Positions 18,374-26,552 of a stretch of 64,000 nucleotides of DNA are shown piece after piece. The position numbers and the translations under genes were made by a program. The stretch spans positions 190,649 to 254,648 of the forward strand of contig CAWBXZ010000007.1 of assembly GCA_963792855.1 (NCBI GenBank), in the 5' to 3' direction. The notes under the pieces were generated by a model. It was not told where the DNA came from. It ran no database searches and was given only the letters and a program-made list of their open reading frames with translations. This stretch comes from SG8-40 sp963792855 (GTDB lineage Bacteria; Pseudomonadota; Gammaproteobacteria; Burkholderiales; Eutrophovitaceae). Position 1 is the first letter of the stretch, and every line of letters begins with the position of its first letter.

Positions 18374-19078
18374 TCAGGGTGCGCGCTTCATTCCGCTAAA
18401 CATGGCGCGAACAAGGTTCTCCCGGTGCGCGATGCTGGAGACGATCACGCCTGCGATGTGCAGTAACACCAGCAGGACGGTGAAATTAGCGAAAAACTCA
18501 TGAATTTCTTCCCAGGCATCTTCGGCCGCCGCAAGCGGCTGGTTCGCCTGCGTCAGGCTCTCGTTGCGGGCCGACGGGCGACCGCTTTCGTGCTCGTCGT
18601 CTTCCTCTTCGTGATAGCCCCTGTTTTCGTGTGTCTCGCCCTCCCCCAGGGTGTTTCCCACGGTTACGAGCCATCCATCCGCTGCGATACGACCGGCCAG
18701 TGGTCCGCCACCTTCAAGCCCAAGGACAACAAGGCCGCTGCCTCCGGTTGCAAGGATGCTGACAAGTAGCAGCAGAACCATCCACCCGCCGGCCGGATTG
18801 TGGCCCAGCGTACGCGGCGCGTTGCCGCTGAACTCCCCTCTCAGATAACGAAACACGGTGGCGGGAGAGCGTACGAAATCGCTGAAGCGTGCGTGCTCGG
18901 TTCCGACAAAGCCCCAGATAATACGCAGAATGATCAGGAGCAGAATCCCGTACCCCGTCCAGGCGTGCACCATCCCTTCGGTCTCGCCGGTGAGGTAGCC
19001 GAGTGTGAACAGTCCGGCCAGGCTCCAGTGGAAGATGCGGATGAATGGATCCCAGACCTTGATGGCATCGGTACGCAT
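18374..19078 (-). CDS. Cytochrome b561-type membrane protein with His/Glu-rich loop
   Basis: 234 aa from the ATG at 19078. It starts with KVWDPFIRIFHWSL, a classic di-haem cytochrome b N-terminus. Likely haem ligands are His17, His38 and His207 in membrane helices. An unusual acidic, histidine-bearing loop (about residues 145-190; GETHENRGYHEEEDDEHESG) lies before the last helix. It should pass electrons from the quinone pool to a periplasmic partner such as a small cytochrome c, but no partner is adjacent. It is divergent from the HTH regulator at 19171 with only 92 bp between, suggesting shared control. The acidic loop could bind metal. Confidence 0.85.
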   Translation of the reverse strand: MRTDAIKVWDPFIRIFHWSLAGLFTLGYLTGETEGMVHAWTGYGILLLIILRIIWGFVGTEHARFSDFVRSPATVFRYLRGEFSGNAPRTLGHNPAGGWMVLLLLVSILATGGSGLVVLGLEGGGPLAGRIAADGWLVTVGNTLGEGETHENRGYHEEEDDEHESGRPSARNESLTQANQPLAAAEDAWEEIHEFFANFTVLLVLLHIAGVIVSSIAHRENLVRAMFSGMKRAP

Positions 19079-19170
19079 TGCTGCCTCGCTCGATAAAGAT
19101 GATGCCCGTACAATGTTTTCAAAATCATCGGCATGCATCGGGCATCCGACCGATTTGGGACATATGCCCA

Positions 19171-19671
19171 ATGAGACTATCGACTTCAGAAAAACTCATT
19201 CTTCTGCTGACCGCTGCGGTGGTACTTGCGAGCGCTGGTGACATCGTCAGTGACCTGAGCCATGGCGCCCCGTTGAGGCACGTCCTGCAGGAAGTGGTTC
19301 TGATGGGTCTGGCGGCTCTATTGATGCTGCGCATGTTGTGGGACCTTCGTCAGAAACAGCGTCAGCTGGAAAGCCTGAAACAGGAACTGGCGCAACCGCG
19401 CACCGTCGCGAAGCCGGTCAATCCACTGGTCCACGGTGCCCGGCAGCGTCTGAGCGAAGCGGTCGATGCGCAATTTCGCGACTGGGAACTCAGTCCGAGC
19501 GAGCGGGAGGTCGGCGTATTGCTGATCAAGGGACTCAGCATCAAGGAGATTGCAGCGTTGCGCGAGACGCACGAGAAAACAGTGCGCCAGCAGGCCAGCG
19601 CGATCTACCGGAAAGCAGGCGTTTCCGGCCGGCATGCCTTTTCGGCCTGGTTTATTGAAGACTTGTTATAG
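19171..19671 (+). CDS. Membrane-tethered LuxR-type HTH regulator
   Basis: 166 aa from the ATG at 19171. Two hydrophobic helices (about residues 6-26 and 36-57) are followed by a coiled-coil-like DLRQKQRQLESLKQEL and a C-terminal LuxR/GerE helix-turn-helix (about 105-166: LSPSEREVGVLLIKGLSIKE, then HEKTVRQQASAIYRKAGVSG). It lacks any receiver or autoinducer domain, so the membrane part may be the sensor. Its promoter faces that of the cytochrome b561 gene across 92 bp, and an imperfect TGGGACATATGCCCA motif lies right before its start. It probably controls itself and the cytochrome. Confidence 0.8.
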   Translation: MRLSTSEKLILLLTAAVVLASAGDIVSDLSHGAPLRHVLQEVVLMGLAALLMLRMLWDLRQKQRQLESLKQELAQPRTVAKPVNPLVHGARQRLSEAVDAQFRDWELSPSEREVGVLLIKGLSIKEIAALRETHEKTVRQQASAIYRKAGVSGRHAFSAWFIEDLL

Positions 19672-19719
19672 ACCCCGCGCCGTCCTGATTACCGTTCCGA
19701 GGCCATGCTGAAAGTCGTC

Positions 19720-20610
19720 TCACCGCGTTCGTGGCGGTGCGATGACCACGTCCCGGTAAGCGTGCCGCTTCGAGATCAGTCTGGAATGGTCAAAAACATC
19801 GAGCGCGGTTTCATAGTGTTGCGGGTCGATCGCGATGTCGCCGCTCCAGTTGCCGAGTTGCTGATAAAAAGCGACAGCGGCCGCGATTGCTTCCACCGCC
19901 ATGTCCGGAAAGAAGCTTGCCTCTGCTTTCGCGACCTCCATTGGATCGGCCGTATTGACCCAGGCGCGTGACGTCCGGTAGGCGGCGGTAAACCGTTTTG
20001 CGTCGTCCGTGGCGAGCCAGTCCCACCGGCACGCCACACTGCTGAACGCCACCGGACCGATCGATTTTCCGACCGACGCGACGATGTGCCCGGTGCCCGT
20101 GTGCTCGAGTTGCTGCGGCCAGGCGCCTTGCTCGTGGAAATAGTCACCTTCGCCGGCCTGCCACTGCCGCATCATTTGCTCGCCGCCGCCTGACTGAATC
20201 CGTTCGCAATCATCCAGGTCGACACCTTCCCGGTGCAGCGCGTAGCGCAGCATCGCTTCCGGTTGGCCGCCATGCACGTGCAGCAACTTCTTGCCCTTCA
20301 GGTCTGGCCAGGCGAAATCCGGTTCGGGTTGCCGCGCGGCGATAATGAATCCGTCGTAGCAGTTGATCTGGGCGAAGTGAACCATGTCCGGTTTTTCGCC
20401 TTTCTCCAACTGACCCCAACTGGCGGATACGGCAGACTGGCCAACGTCGACGCGGCCGGATGCGATCTCCGCGCCGGTGCGCTGTCCCGCGCCAACGACC
20501 TGGTAGGTTCCCTCGAGACCTTCCTTCTGGAGGAATCCGCCGGCGATGCAACAGATGAAGGGGCTGTAGAAAGCCGAGTGGCGTGACGCCATCAGTTTGA
20601 TCGATTTCAT
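19720..20610 (-). CDS. NMT1/ThiY-like ABC substrate-binding domain protein
   Basis: 296 aa. Fold clues are a beta strand-rich start leading to the ligand-binding loop GAGQRTGAEIASGRVDVGQSAVSAS, and a second lobe with LKGKKLLHVHGGQPEAMLRYAL and EQGAWPQQLEHTG. This is the pattern of NitT/TauT/NMT1-type periplasmic binding proteins. It has no obvious signal peptide or lipobox, and no permease or ATPase gene is beside it. It may therefore be cytosolic, perhaps an enzyme or sensor using this fold. It appears to be the last gene of an operon with the CMD and SDR genes (gaps 86 and 75 bp). Confidence 0.7.
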   Translation of the reverse strand: MKSIKLMASRHSAFYSPFICCIAGGFLQKEGLEGTYQVVGAGQRTGAEIASGRVDVGQSAVSASWGQLEKGEKPDMVHFAQINCYDGFIIAARQPEPDFAWPDLKGKKLLHVHGGQPEAMLRYALHREGVDLDDCERIQSGGGEQMMRQWQAGEGDYFHEQGAWPQQLEHTGTGHIVASVGKSIGPVAFSSVACRWDWLATDDAKRFTAAYRTSRAWVNTADPMEVAKAEASFFPDMAVEAIAAAVAFYQQLGNWSGDIAIDPQHYETALDVFDHSRLISKRHAYRDVVIAPPRTR

Positions 20611-20696
20611 TGAAACTCCTTGTGCGATTCGCCGGCCGGGTGGACACGCAACGAACCGGGCCCATGACAGCGCGTCACCGCACGGGTTCTTGTCGC

Positions 20697-21248
20697 TTAA
20701 TCGGGAAACGGCGAAGGTTCGCCCGCCGGCAACGGCGCTTCGAATGCGTTGAGCGTGGTCGACACCATGCAGTAATAACCGACAATGGCGACCAGGTCGA
20801 CCAGTGTTTGCGTACCGAAAGTGTCGAGTGCGCGCTGGTAGGTCGCATCGCCGATGCGACGCGTTGCGAGCAGTTCGGTGCTCAGCTCGTAGACAACGAT
20901 ATCTTCCTCGCTGGTGAACTCCGGGCGTTTGCCCGCGGCCAGCGCCTGGATGATGTGCTCCTCCACGCCCGCCTTGCGCGCCAGTTCGGCATGCGCGTAG
21001 AACTCGAACTCCGCTTTCCAGTAGCGCCCGGTAACGAGAATGGCGATCTCCGCGTGGCGTTTGGTCGGCACCGACTGAAAGCGCAGGTATTCGCTCAGGT
21101 CGCGCGCGCGCTTTGCGAGTTCGGGGCTGTGCAGCCAGGCCGGGTAAGGGCCCATGACCTTGCCGTGCGGTCCCGAGGTGATCAGGTGTGCGACCGCTTT
21201 CTGTTCGTCGGACATTGATTCAGGTGTCAGATCCGGTAAGCGCTTCAT
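20697..21248 (-). CDS. Carboxymuconolactone decarboxylase family protein
   Basis: 183 aa all-helical protein. The CMD fold signs are ERPSxxPTKRHAEIAILVTGRYWKAEFEFYAHAELARKAGVE, which holds a Glu and His positioned as in AhpD-like domains, but the CxxC of true AhpD peroxidases is absent. It would therefore be a decarboxylase- or hydratase-like enzyme or an unknown redox enzyme. It lies between the SDR gene and the SBP-like gene in one direction, which suggests a small catabolic operon for an unidentified cyclic or lactone substrate. Confidence 0.85.
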   Translation of the reverse strand: MKRLPDLTPESMSDEQKAVAHLITSGPHGKVMGPYPAWLHSPELAKRARDLSEYLRFQSVPTKRHAEIAILVTGRYWKAEFEFYAHAELARKAGVEEHIIQALAAGKRPEFTSEEDIVVYELSTELLATRRIGDATYQRALDTFGTQTLVDLVAIVGYYCMVSTTLNAFEAPLPAGEPSPFPD

Positions 21249-21323
21249 AGTCTGTTTTCCACGGGTTGAAGTTATGGCCGGGCGATGCGCGTAACGATCA
21301 GGAATCCGTTGCGCGTTCGCAAC

Positions 21324-22124
21324 CTATCCCTTTCGCGCCAGCGCGCCGCCATCCACCGGCAATTCAATTCCGGTAATGAAGTTCGCTTCGTCGGACGCGA
21401 GGAACAGTGCAGCGTTGGCAACATCCCAGGCCGTGCCCATCTTGCCGCGCAGCGGTACCTTGGCGTCCCTCATGGCGACGATCTCGTGCCGCGTTTTCCC
21501 CATGGCTCGCACACGGGTATCGACTGCCATCGGCGTGTCCATCAGGCCCGGAAGAATGACGTTGGCACGCACGCCGTAAGGCGCATTGTCGAGCGCGAGC
21601 TGTTGGGTAAAGGCAATCATGCCAGCCTTGGTTGTCTTGTAAGCGACCAGCGGGAAGTCGATCCACGCTGCCATCGAGGAAATGTTGATGATCGAGCCGC
21701 TGCCTTGTTCGCGCATGACAGGCACCACGTGTTTGCACGCCATGATGGTGCCGCGCAGATTGATGGCGTTGATGCGGTCGAACGTCTCTTCGGTGAGTTC
21801 AAGTAATGGTTGGTCGCCGCCGCCGACACTGACGCCGACATTGTTGTCGAGAACGTCGATGCGACCCCATTGCTTGAGCGCGTAGGCGACCGCATCGGCG
21901 AGCGTCGATTCTACGGTGACGTCGGCTTCAAAGGCGATGCACTCCGCCCCGGTCTTTGTGATCAAGGCAGCCGTCTCCTGTGCGGAGTCCATGTCCCGAT
22001 CTACCGCCAGCACCCGGGCGCCTTCCTGCGAAAAACGGATTGCCGTCGCGCGGCCGTTGCCGATGCCTTGTCCCGGACTCTGGCCGGCACCGACGATGAT
22101 CGCGGTTTTGCCCTCGAGTCGCAT
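21324..22124 (-). CDS. Short-chain dehydrogenase/reductase
   Basis: 266 aa from the ATG at 22124, which follows GAGGAGA. NAD(P) site: AIIVGAGQSPGQGIGNGRATA, a slightly extended TGxxxGxG motif. DVTVESTLADAV, NNVGV in place of NNAG, the catalytic Ser in NISSMAAW, YKTTKAG (YxxxK), PGLMDTPM and ITGIELPVDGG are all present, so it is a classical, active-looking SDR. It would oxidise a secondary alcohol. First gene of the SDR-CMD-SBP set. Confidence 0.92.
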   Translation of the reverse strand: MRLEGKTAIIVGAGQSPGQGIGNGRATAIRFSQEGARVLAVDRDMDSAQETAALITKTGAECIAFEADVTVESTLADAVAYALKQWGRIDVLDNNVGVSVGGGDQPLLELTEETFDRINAINLRGTIMACKHVVPVMREQGSGSIINISSMAAWIDFPLVAYKTTKAGMIAFTQQLALDNAPYGVRANVILPGLMDTPMAVDTRVRAMGKTRHEIVAMRDAKVPLRGKMGTAWDVANAALFLASDEANFITGIELPVDGGALARKG

Positions 22125-22218
22125 TTCGTTTCTCCTCGCGCTGTCTTCGGATGATTCTCCCACGAACTGCCGCGTCACGATCTACTCGTCTCCGCCAAGC
22201 GGATCGCAGAGCCTTTGT

Positions 22219-23553
22219 TCAGGCCGGAATCGAGCGTCGCAGTCCGGGAAAGTAATACAGCAGGGTAAAGGTGCGTGCCGCATAGTGCACGTAGAGCGCG
22301 GCCCAAAGCCCGTGATTCCCCAGCGGCGTCAGCGCATACCAGGCTGCCAGAAAGATTGCCGCCGATACCAGCATCGCATTGCGCATATCGGCGCTTCGCG
22401 TGGCGCCGATGAAAATGCCGTCGAGCTGAAAACACCACACCCCGACCAGCGGCGCCAACACGGCCCATGGCAGAAACTCGCGTGCCAGCGCGCGCACGCC
22501 GGGTTCGACCGTCAGCAGGTCGACGACCGCCGCTCCGGACACGGCCAGAAACAGCGTTGTAAGCAGCGCGATGCCAGCTGCCCACCATGTGGTCATGCGT
22601 GACGCCTGCGACAGGCCGGAACGGTTTGCTGCACCGACGGCTTTGCCGACGAGCGCTTCGGCGGCGAACGCAAAGCCGTCAAGAAAGTACGCGGACACGG
22701 AAACGAAATGCATCAGGATCGCATTCGCAGCGAGCACCGTTTCGCCATACCTGGCGCCTTGTGCAATGAACCACGCGAACACGAAAATCAGCGACAACGA
22801 GCGAATCATGATGTCGCGATTGACGGCGACCGTGCGTGCGATCCGTAACGGATCGAACAGCCGTGCCGTTTCCCATTTTCCGCCGAGTGTGCGCAGATGG
22901 CGTGCCGCGATGACAACGCCGACGATCGCTGCAAGGTATTCCGCGATCACCGTGCCGGTTGCCACTCCGCGTACGCCCATTTCCAGCCCGAGCACGAACC
23001 AGGCGTCCAGCAGCATGTTGCTGATGTTCAACACCAGTTGCAGTAGCAGCGCGGTGCGCGCCTTGCCCAGACCGATGAACCAGCCGAGCAGTGCGTAGTT
23101 GGCAAGCGTTGCGGGAGCGGCCCAGATGCGGATGTCAAAATAACTGCGCGCGAAATTTTCGACGCGCTCGGTGCCTTCGAGGATCGCGAATGCCAGTTCG
23201 CGGATCGGCCATTGCGCAAGAATCAGACAAACGCCGATCACCGCCGCGATGAGCAGCGCACGGCCGAGACTGGCGCGCACTTCCTCCGCATCGTTCGCAC
23301 CGAATGCCTGCGCGGTCAGTCCCGTGGTGCCCATGCGCAAAAAGCCGAACGCCCAGAACACGAATGTGAATATCAGTGCGCCGAGCGCTACGGCGCCGAT
23401 CAGCGAGGCGTCCGGGATCTGCCCGATCACTCCGGTATCGACCACGCCGAGCAGCGGCGTGGACAGATTGGAGATCATGATCGGGATTGCGATCGCGAGG
23501 ATCGAGCGATGCGTGATCGCGTCCCGCTGCGAGTTGGAGACGGGTGCGTTCAC
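22219..23553 (-). CDS. MATE family efflux transporter (DinF-like)
   Basis: 444 aa with about 12 membrane helices in two repeats. Motifs are SILAIAIPIMISNLSTPLLGVVDT, the MGTTGLTAQAFGAND loop typical of MATE/DinF, GWFIGLGKARTALLLQ, and the second-half SAYFLDGFAFAAEALVGKAVG. It exports cationic drugs or metabolites using H+ or Na+. It lies upstream of and in the same direction as the SDR operon, with 94 bp between it and the SDR gene. It may be independently expressed. Confidence 0.93.
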   Translation of the reverse strand: MNAPVSNSQRDAITHRSILAIAIPIMISNLSTPLLGVVDTGVIGQIPDASLIGAVALGALIFTFVFWAFGFLRMGTTGLTAQAFGANDAEEVRASLGRALLIAAVIGVCLILAQWPIRELAFAILEGTERVENFARSYFDIRIWAAPATLANYALLGWFIGLGKARTALLLQLVLNISNMLLDAWFVLGLEMGVRGVATGTVIAEYLAAIVGVVIAARHLRTLGGKWETARLFDPLRIARTVAVNRDIMIRSLSLIFVFAWFIAQGARYGETVLAANAILMHFVSVSAYFLDGFAFAAEALVGKAVGAANRSGLSQASRMTTWWAAGIALLTTLFLAVSGAAVVDLLTVEPGVRALAREFLPWAVLAPLVGVWCFQLDGIFIGATRSADMRNAMLVSAAIFLAAWYALTPLGNHGLWAALYVHYAARTFTLLYYFPGLRRSIPA

Positions 23554-23587
23554 TTCAGGGTCATGGCGAAAATGTCAGGAAACACAT

Positions 23588-23682
23588 CACCACAAAGGCA
23601 CGAAGACGCAAAGATGCACAAAGAAAGCAAAGTATATTTTCAGATTTTCTTCGCGAGTCTTCGTGCCTTTGAGTCTTGGTGG
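23588..23682. repeat. Intergenic inverted repeat with cacgaag/cttcgtg arms
   Basis: AAAGGCACGAAGAC at 23594-23607 is the exact reverse complement of 23657-23670. Outer parts CACCACAAAGG and CCTTTGAGTCTTGGTGG extend the arms imperfectly. It sits upstream of the MATE gene. This ACCACAAAGGCACGAAG style of element is scattered between genes in many environmental proteobacteria; its function is unknown. Confidence 0.7.
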
Positions 23683-23729
23683 TTCGCCAGGATTATAGGT
23701 TACTCGCCACTGGCAGCTCTGGAAGGTGT

Positions 23730-24788
23730 CTAACCCTTGCCGGCTTTCTGCGCAGCGCGATAGGTCGCGGTGTAGCCCTTGTAGACGTCAACGCCCATCG
23801 AGAAAAACCGCGCATTCTCCTCCGACAGCGGGCGCGACCTGCGTGCCGGCTGACCGGCCCAGATGGTGCCGGCGGCCACCTCGGTGCCCGGGGCGGTCAC
23901 CGCGCCGGCGGCGATGACGCCGCCCTTGCGCACGATGGTGCCCTTGCCGACGATGCAACCCATGCCGATGATGGCTTCGTCTTCGATTTCACAGGCATGC
24001 ATGCGCACGTTGTGGCCGACGGTGACGCGACGCCCGATGCGCATCGTTTCACCGGCTTCGAGGTGAATGCGCGAGTTGTCCTGAATATTGCTGGCTTCGC
24101 CAAGCTCGACGGTTGCGCCCTCGGCGTCGATTTCCACTGCAAACCAGATGCTCGAGTGCGGCGCAAGCTTCAGGGTGCCGGTTACGCTGGCGGTTGGCGC
24201 AATGTAGCTGTCGTCGGCCGCGAACTTTTCGACCCCGGTTCCGGGAGGAAGACGAAATTCGCCAACCGGTGTGCGGGCGCGGATGACTTCCGCGTTGTCG
24301 ATTTTTACCCGGTTGCGGATCGATTCGTGCAGTTCCGCCAGCCGGGCCGGTGAAATCTGTTCGACCGGTTTGGCCGGCGTGCCGGCATACAGCCATCCAC
24401 CTTCCAGGGTTTTCCCCGGCGGCACCACGCTTTCCGCGGCAATGACGGCACCGGGGCCGACCACCGAGTTGTCCATCACCACTGCGTGCTCGCCCAGCAC
24501 GCAGTGATCGCCGATCGTGCAGGCGTGAACCAGGCCGAAATGGCCGACGGTGACGTGCGATCCGACCTTTGCGCCATAGATGCTGTCCGCGATATGCACC
24601 GTGCTCGCGTCACCGAACCAGCACTCGGAACCGATGCGGATATGTTCACCGTCACCGCGCAGCGTAGCGAGCTTTCCGAAATAGCAGCCGGCGCCGATTT
24701 CGGTGCGGCCGATGACAGTGACCCAGTCCTCGGCCGTGGTGCTCGGATCGATTTGCGGGGTGTAGTGGAGGTGGGGTAGTACCAGCAT
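23730..24788 (-). CDS. Tandem left-handed beta-helix protein (two gamma-carbonic anhydrase-like domains)
   Basis: 352 aa made of two hexapeptide-repeat domains in a row, about residues 1-180 and 185-340. Each has the gamma-carbonic-anhydrase pattern: the first has TVHIADS then KVGSHVTVGHFGLVHACTIG, the second has SRIHLEAG then RRVTVGHNVRMHACEIED. Both keep His residues where the zinc ligands fall. Each ends with a GxxYAGTPAKPV or GTIWAGQPARRS cap. Ordinary members have one such domain (about 180 aa) and trimerise; a duplicated chain is unusual. It follows hcmA by 64 bp in the same direction, so it may belong to the mutase operon, perhaps as a carbonic anhydrase or acyl-CoA related enzyme. Confidence 0.85.
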   Translation of the reverse strand: MLVLPHLHYTPQIDPSTTAEDWVTVIGRTEIGAGCYFGKLATLRGDGEHIRIGSECWFGDASTVHIADSIYGAKVGSHVTVGHFGLVHACTIGDHCVLGEHAVVMDNSVVGPGAVIAAESVVPPGKTLEGGWLYAGTPAKPVEQISPARLAELHESIRNRVKIDNAEVIRARTPVGEFRLPPGTGVEKFAADDSYIAPTASVTGTLKLAPHSSIWFAVEIDAEGATVELGEASNIQDNSRIHLEAGETMRIGRRVTVGHNVRMHACEIEDEAIIGMGCIVGKGTIVRKGGVIAAGAVTAPGTEVAAGTIWAGQPARRSRPLSEENARFFSMGVDVYKGYTATYRAAQKAGKG

Positions 24789-24852
24789 CGTGTTCCTTGG
24801 TTGAGTGCGTTCCCTGATTGAATGGCCTGGTGTTGGTCAGAAAAGGCGTCGC

Positions 24853-26544
24853 TCAGAAAACCGGCGTTTCGCGATACGTGCCCCACAGCCCCCTGAGCTT
24901 CTCGACGATATCGCCCATGGAAGCACCGGCGCGCACCAGTTCGATCGTGACAGGCATGATGTTCCGGCTTTCGTCCTTTGCCACTGTAACAAGTTCCTCC
25001 AGCAAGGCTTGCACTTTGGCATTGTCGCGCGTTTGCCGCACATGGTTGAGGCGCTCGATCTGGCGTTTCGTTGTGGTCGGATCGTGCGGGTGGATCTCGA
25101 TATCGACGTCTTCTTCCTCTTCGACGTATTTGTTGACGCCGATGACCGGTTTCGATCCGCTTTGCTTGCGCAGTGCGGTTTCGTAAGCAAAGTCGGAAAT
25201 GTGTTTCTGGAACCAGCCTTCCTCGATCAGTTTGACGGTGCCGCCACGCTCGCGCACCTCGTCGAGAATTTCGAAAATCTTTTTCTCGTATTCGGTCGTG
25301 AGGTTCTCTACAAAATAGGAGCCGCCAAGCGGGTCGATGACGTTGCCGACACCGGTTTCGTCGGCGATCACCTGCTGGGTGCGCAGGGCGATCTTCATGG
25401 CTTCTTCCGTCGGGATGGCGAACGCTTCATCCATGCCGTTGGTGTGCAGGCTCTGCGCGCCCCCGAGCACGGCGGAGAGCGCCTGCAGGGTGGTTCGCAT
25501 CACGTTCACCTTGTACTGCGGTTTGGTCAGGGTCGCGGCGGCAGTCTGGCAATGGAAGCGCAGCCGCATCGACTCGGGTTTTTTCGCGCCGAAACGCTCC
25601 TTCATGATCTTTGCCCAGACTCGTCGCGATGCGCGAAACTTTGCGATCTCTTCGAAGAAGTCCGACTGGCAAACCCAGTAGAACGCAAGGCGCGGTGCAA
25701 ACGCATCGACGTCCATGCCGGTCTTGAGCACTTCCTCGACGTAGGTGACGGCATTGGCCATGGTGAACGCCACCTCGTGAATCGGCGACGAACCCGCCTC
25801 GCTGATGTGGTAACCGGAAATGTTGATCGGGTTGTAGCGCTTCATGTTCTCGGCGCAATAGGTAATGCAGTCGCGCACGATGCGAACCGACGGCGCAATC
25901 GGATAGATGTACTCCTTCTGCGCCATGTATTCCTTGAGGATATCCGCCTGGATGGTGCCGGACAGTTTGTTCAGATCGTTGCCGCGTTTTTGCGCCAGCA
26001 CGATGTACATCGCGAGAAGGATCCAGGCGGTGGGATTGATCGTCATCGATACCGAAATGTTTTCCAGGTCGATGCCGTCGAACAGCGCTTCCATGTCGGC
26101 CAGCGTATCGACCGCCACGCCTTCGCGTCCGACTTCGCCTTCGCTCATCGGGTGATCCGAGTCGTATCCCATCAGCGTTGGCATGTCGAAGTCGGTCGAC
26201 AGCCCGGTCTGGCCCTGAGAGATCAGGTACTTGAAGCGTTTGTTCGTATCCTCGCCGGTGCCGAAGCCGGCAATCTGGCGCATCGTCCAGAAACGGCTGC
26301 GATACATCGTCGGGTAGGGGCCGCGCGTGAACGGGTACTGGCCCGGCAGACCGATGTCTTCGAGCGGTGTGTCGGCGATGTCGAGCGCGGTGTAGGTGCG
26401 CTTGACCGGAAAGCCGCCCAGCGTCTGGAACTGTTCTTCGCGCTCGGGTTGTTTCTTCAGGAAGGCGGCGACTTCATCGTTTTCCCACAGTTCCAGTTGT
26501 TCCTGTAACGCCTGGATGTGTTTCGGGTCGGTTGGTGCGTTCAT
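24853..26544 (-). CDS. hcmA: 2-hydroxyisobutyryl-CoA mutase large subunit (coenzyme B12-dependent)
   Basis: 563 aa from the ATG at 26544 (GAGG 6 nt upstream; a GTG lies at 26550). It is a TIM-barrel acyl-CoA mutase without its own B12 domain. Residues that set substrate choice match known HCM: Ile91 in WTMRQIAGF, where methylmalonyl-CoA mutase has Tyr and isobutyryl-CoA mutase has Phe; Asp118 in STDFDMP, where others have Ala; Gln209 in KEYMAQKEY, where methylmalonyl-CoA mutase has Arg. Their spacing equals Ile90/Asp117/Gln208 of Aquincola HcmA. The predicted reaction is 2-hydroxyisobutyryl-CoA to (S)-3-hydroxybutyryl-CoA. The partner B12 subunit, ligase and chaperone are in the same operon. 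Assignment is from recalled family facts plus visible residues. Confidence 0.9.
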   Translation of the reverse strand: MNAPTDPKHIQALQEQLELWENDEVAAFLKKQPEREEQFQTLGGFPVKRTYTALDIADTPLEDIGLPGQYPFTRGPYPTMYRSRFWTMRQIAGFGTGEDTNKRFKYLISQGQTGLSTDFDMPTLMGYDSDHPMSEGEVGREGVAVDTLADMEALFDGIDLENISVSMTINPTAWILLAMYIVLAQKRGNDLNKLSGTIQADILKEYMAQKEYIYPIAPSVRIVRDCITYCAENMKRYNPINISGYHISEAGSSPIHEVAFTMANAVTYVEEVLKTGMDVDAFAPRLAFYWVCQSDFFEEIAKFRASRRVWAKIMKERFGAKKPESMRLRFHCQTAAATLTKPQYKVNVMRTTLQALSAVLGGAQSLHTNGMDEAFAIPTEEAMKIALRTQQVIADETGVGNVIDPLGGSYFVENLTTEYEKKIFEILDEVRERGGTVKLIEEGWFQKHISDFAYETALRKQSGSKPVIGVNKYVEEEEDVDIEIHPHDPTTTKRQIERLNHVRQTRDNAKVQALLEELVTVAKDESRNIMPVTIELVRAGASMGDIVEKLRGLWGTYRETPVF

Positions 26545-26552
26545 GTCCACCT

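Noticed and set aside
24805..26508. 567-codon open frame antisense to hcmA
   Set aside because: Caused by codon bias of hcmA; hcmA has full homology and catalytic residues.
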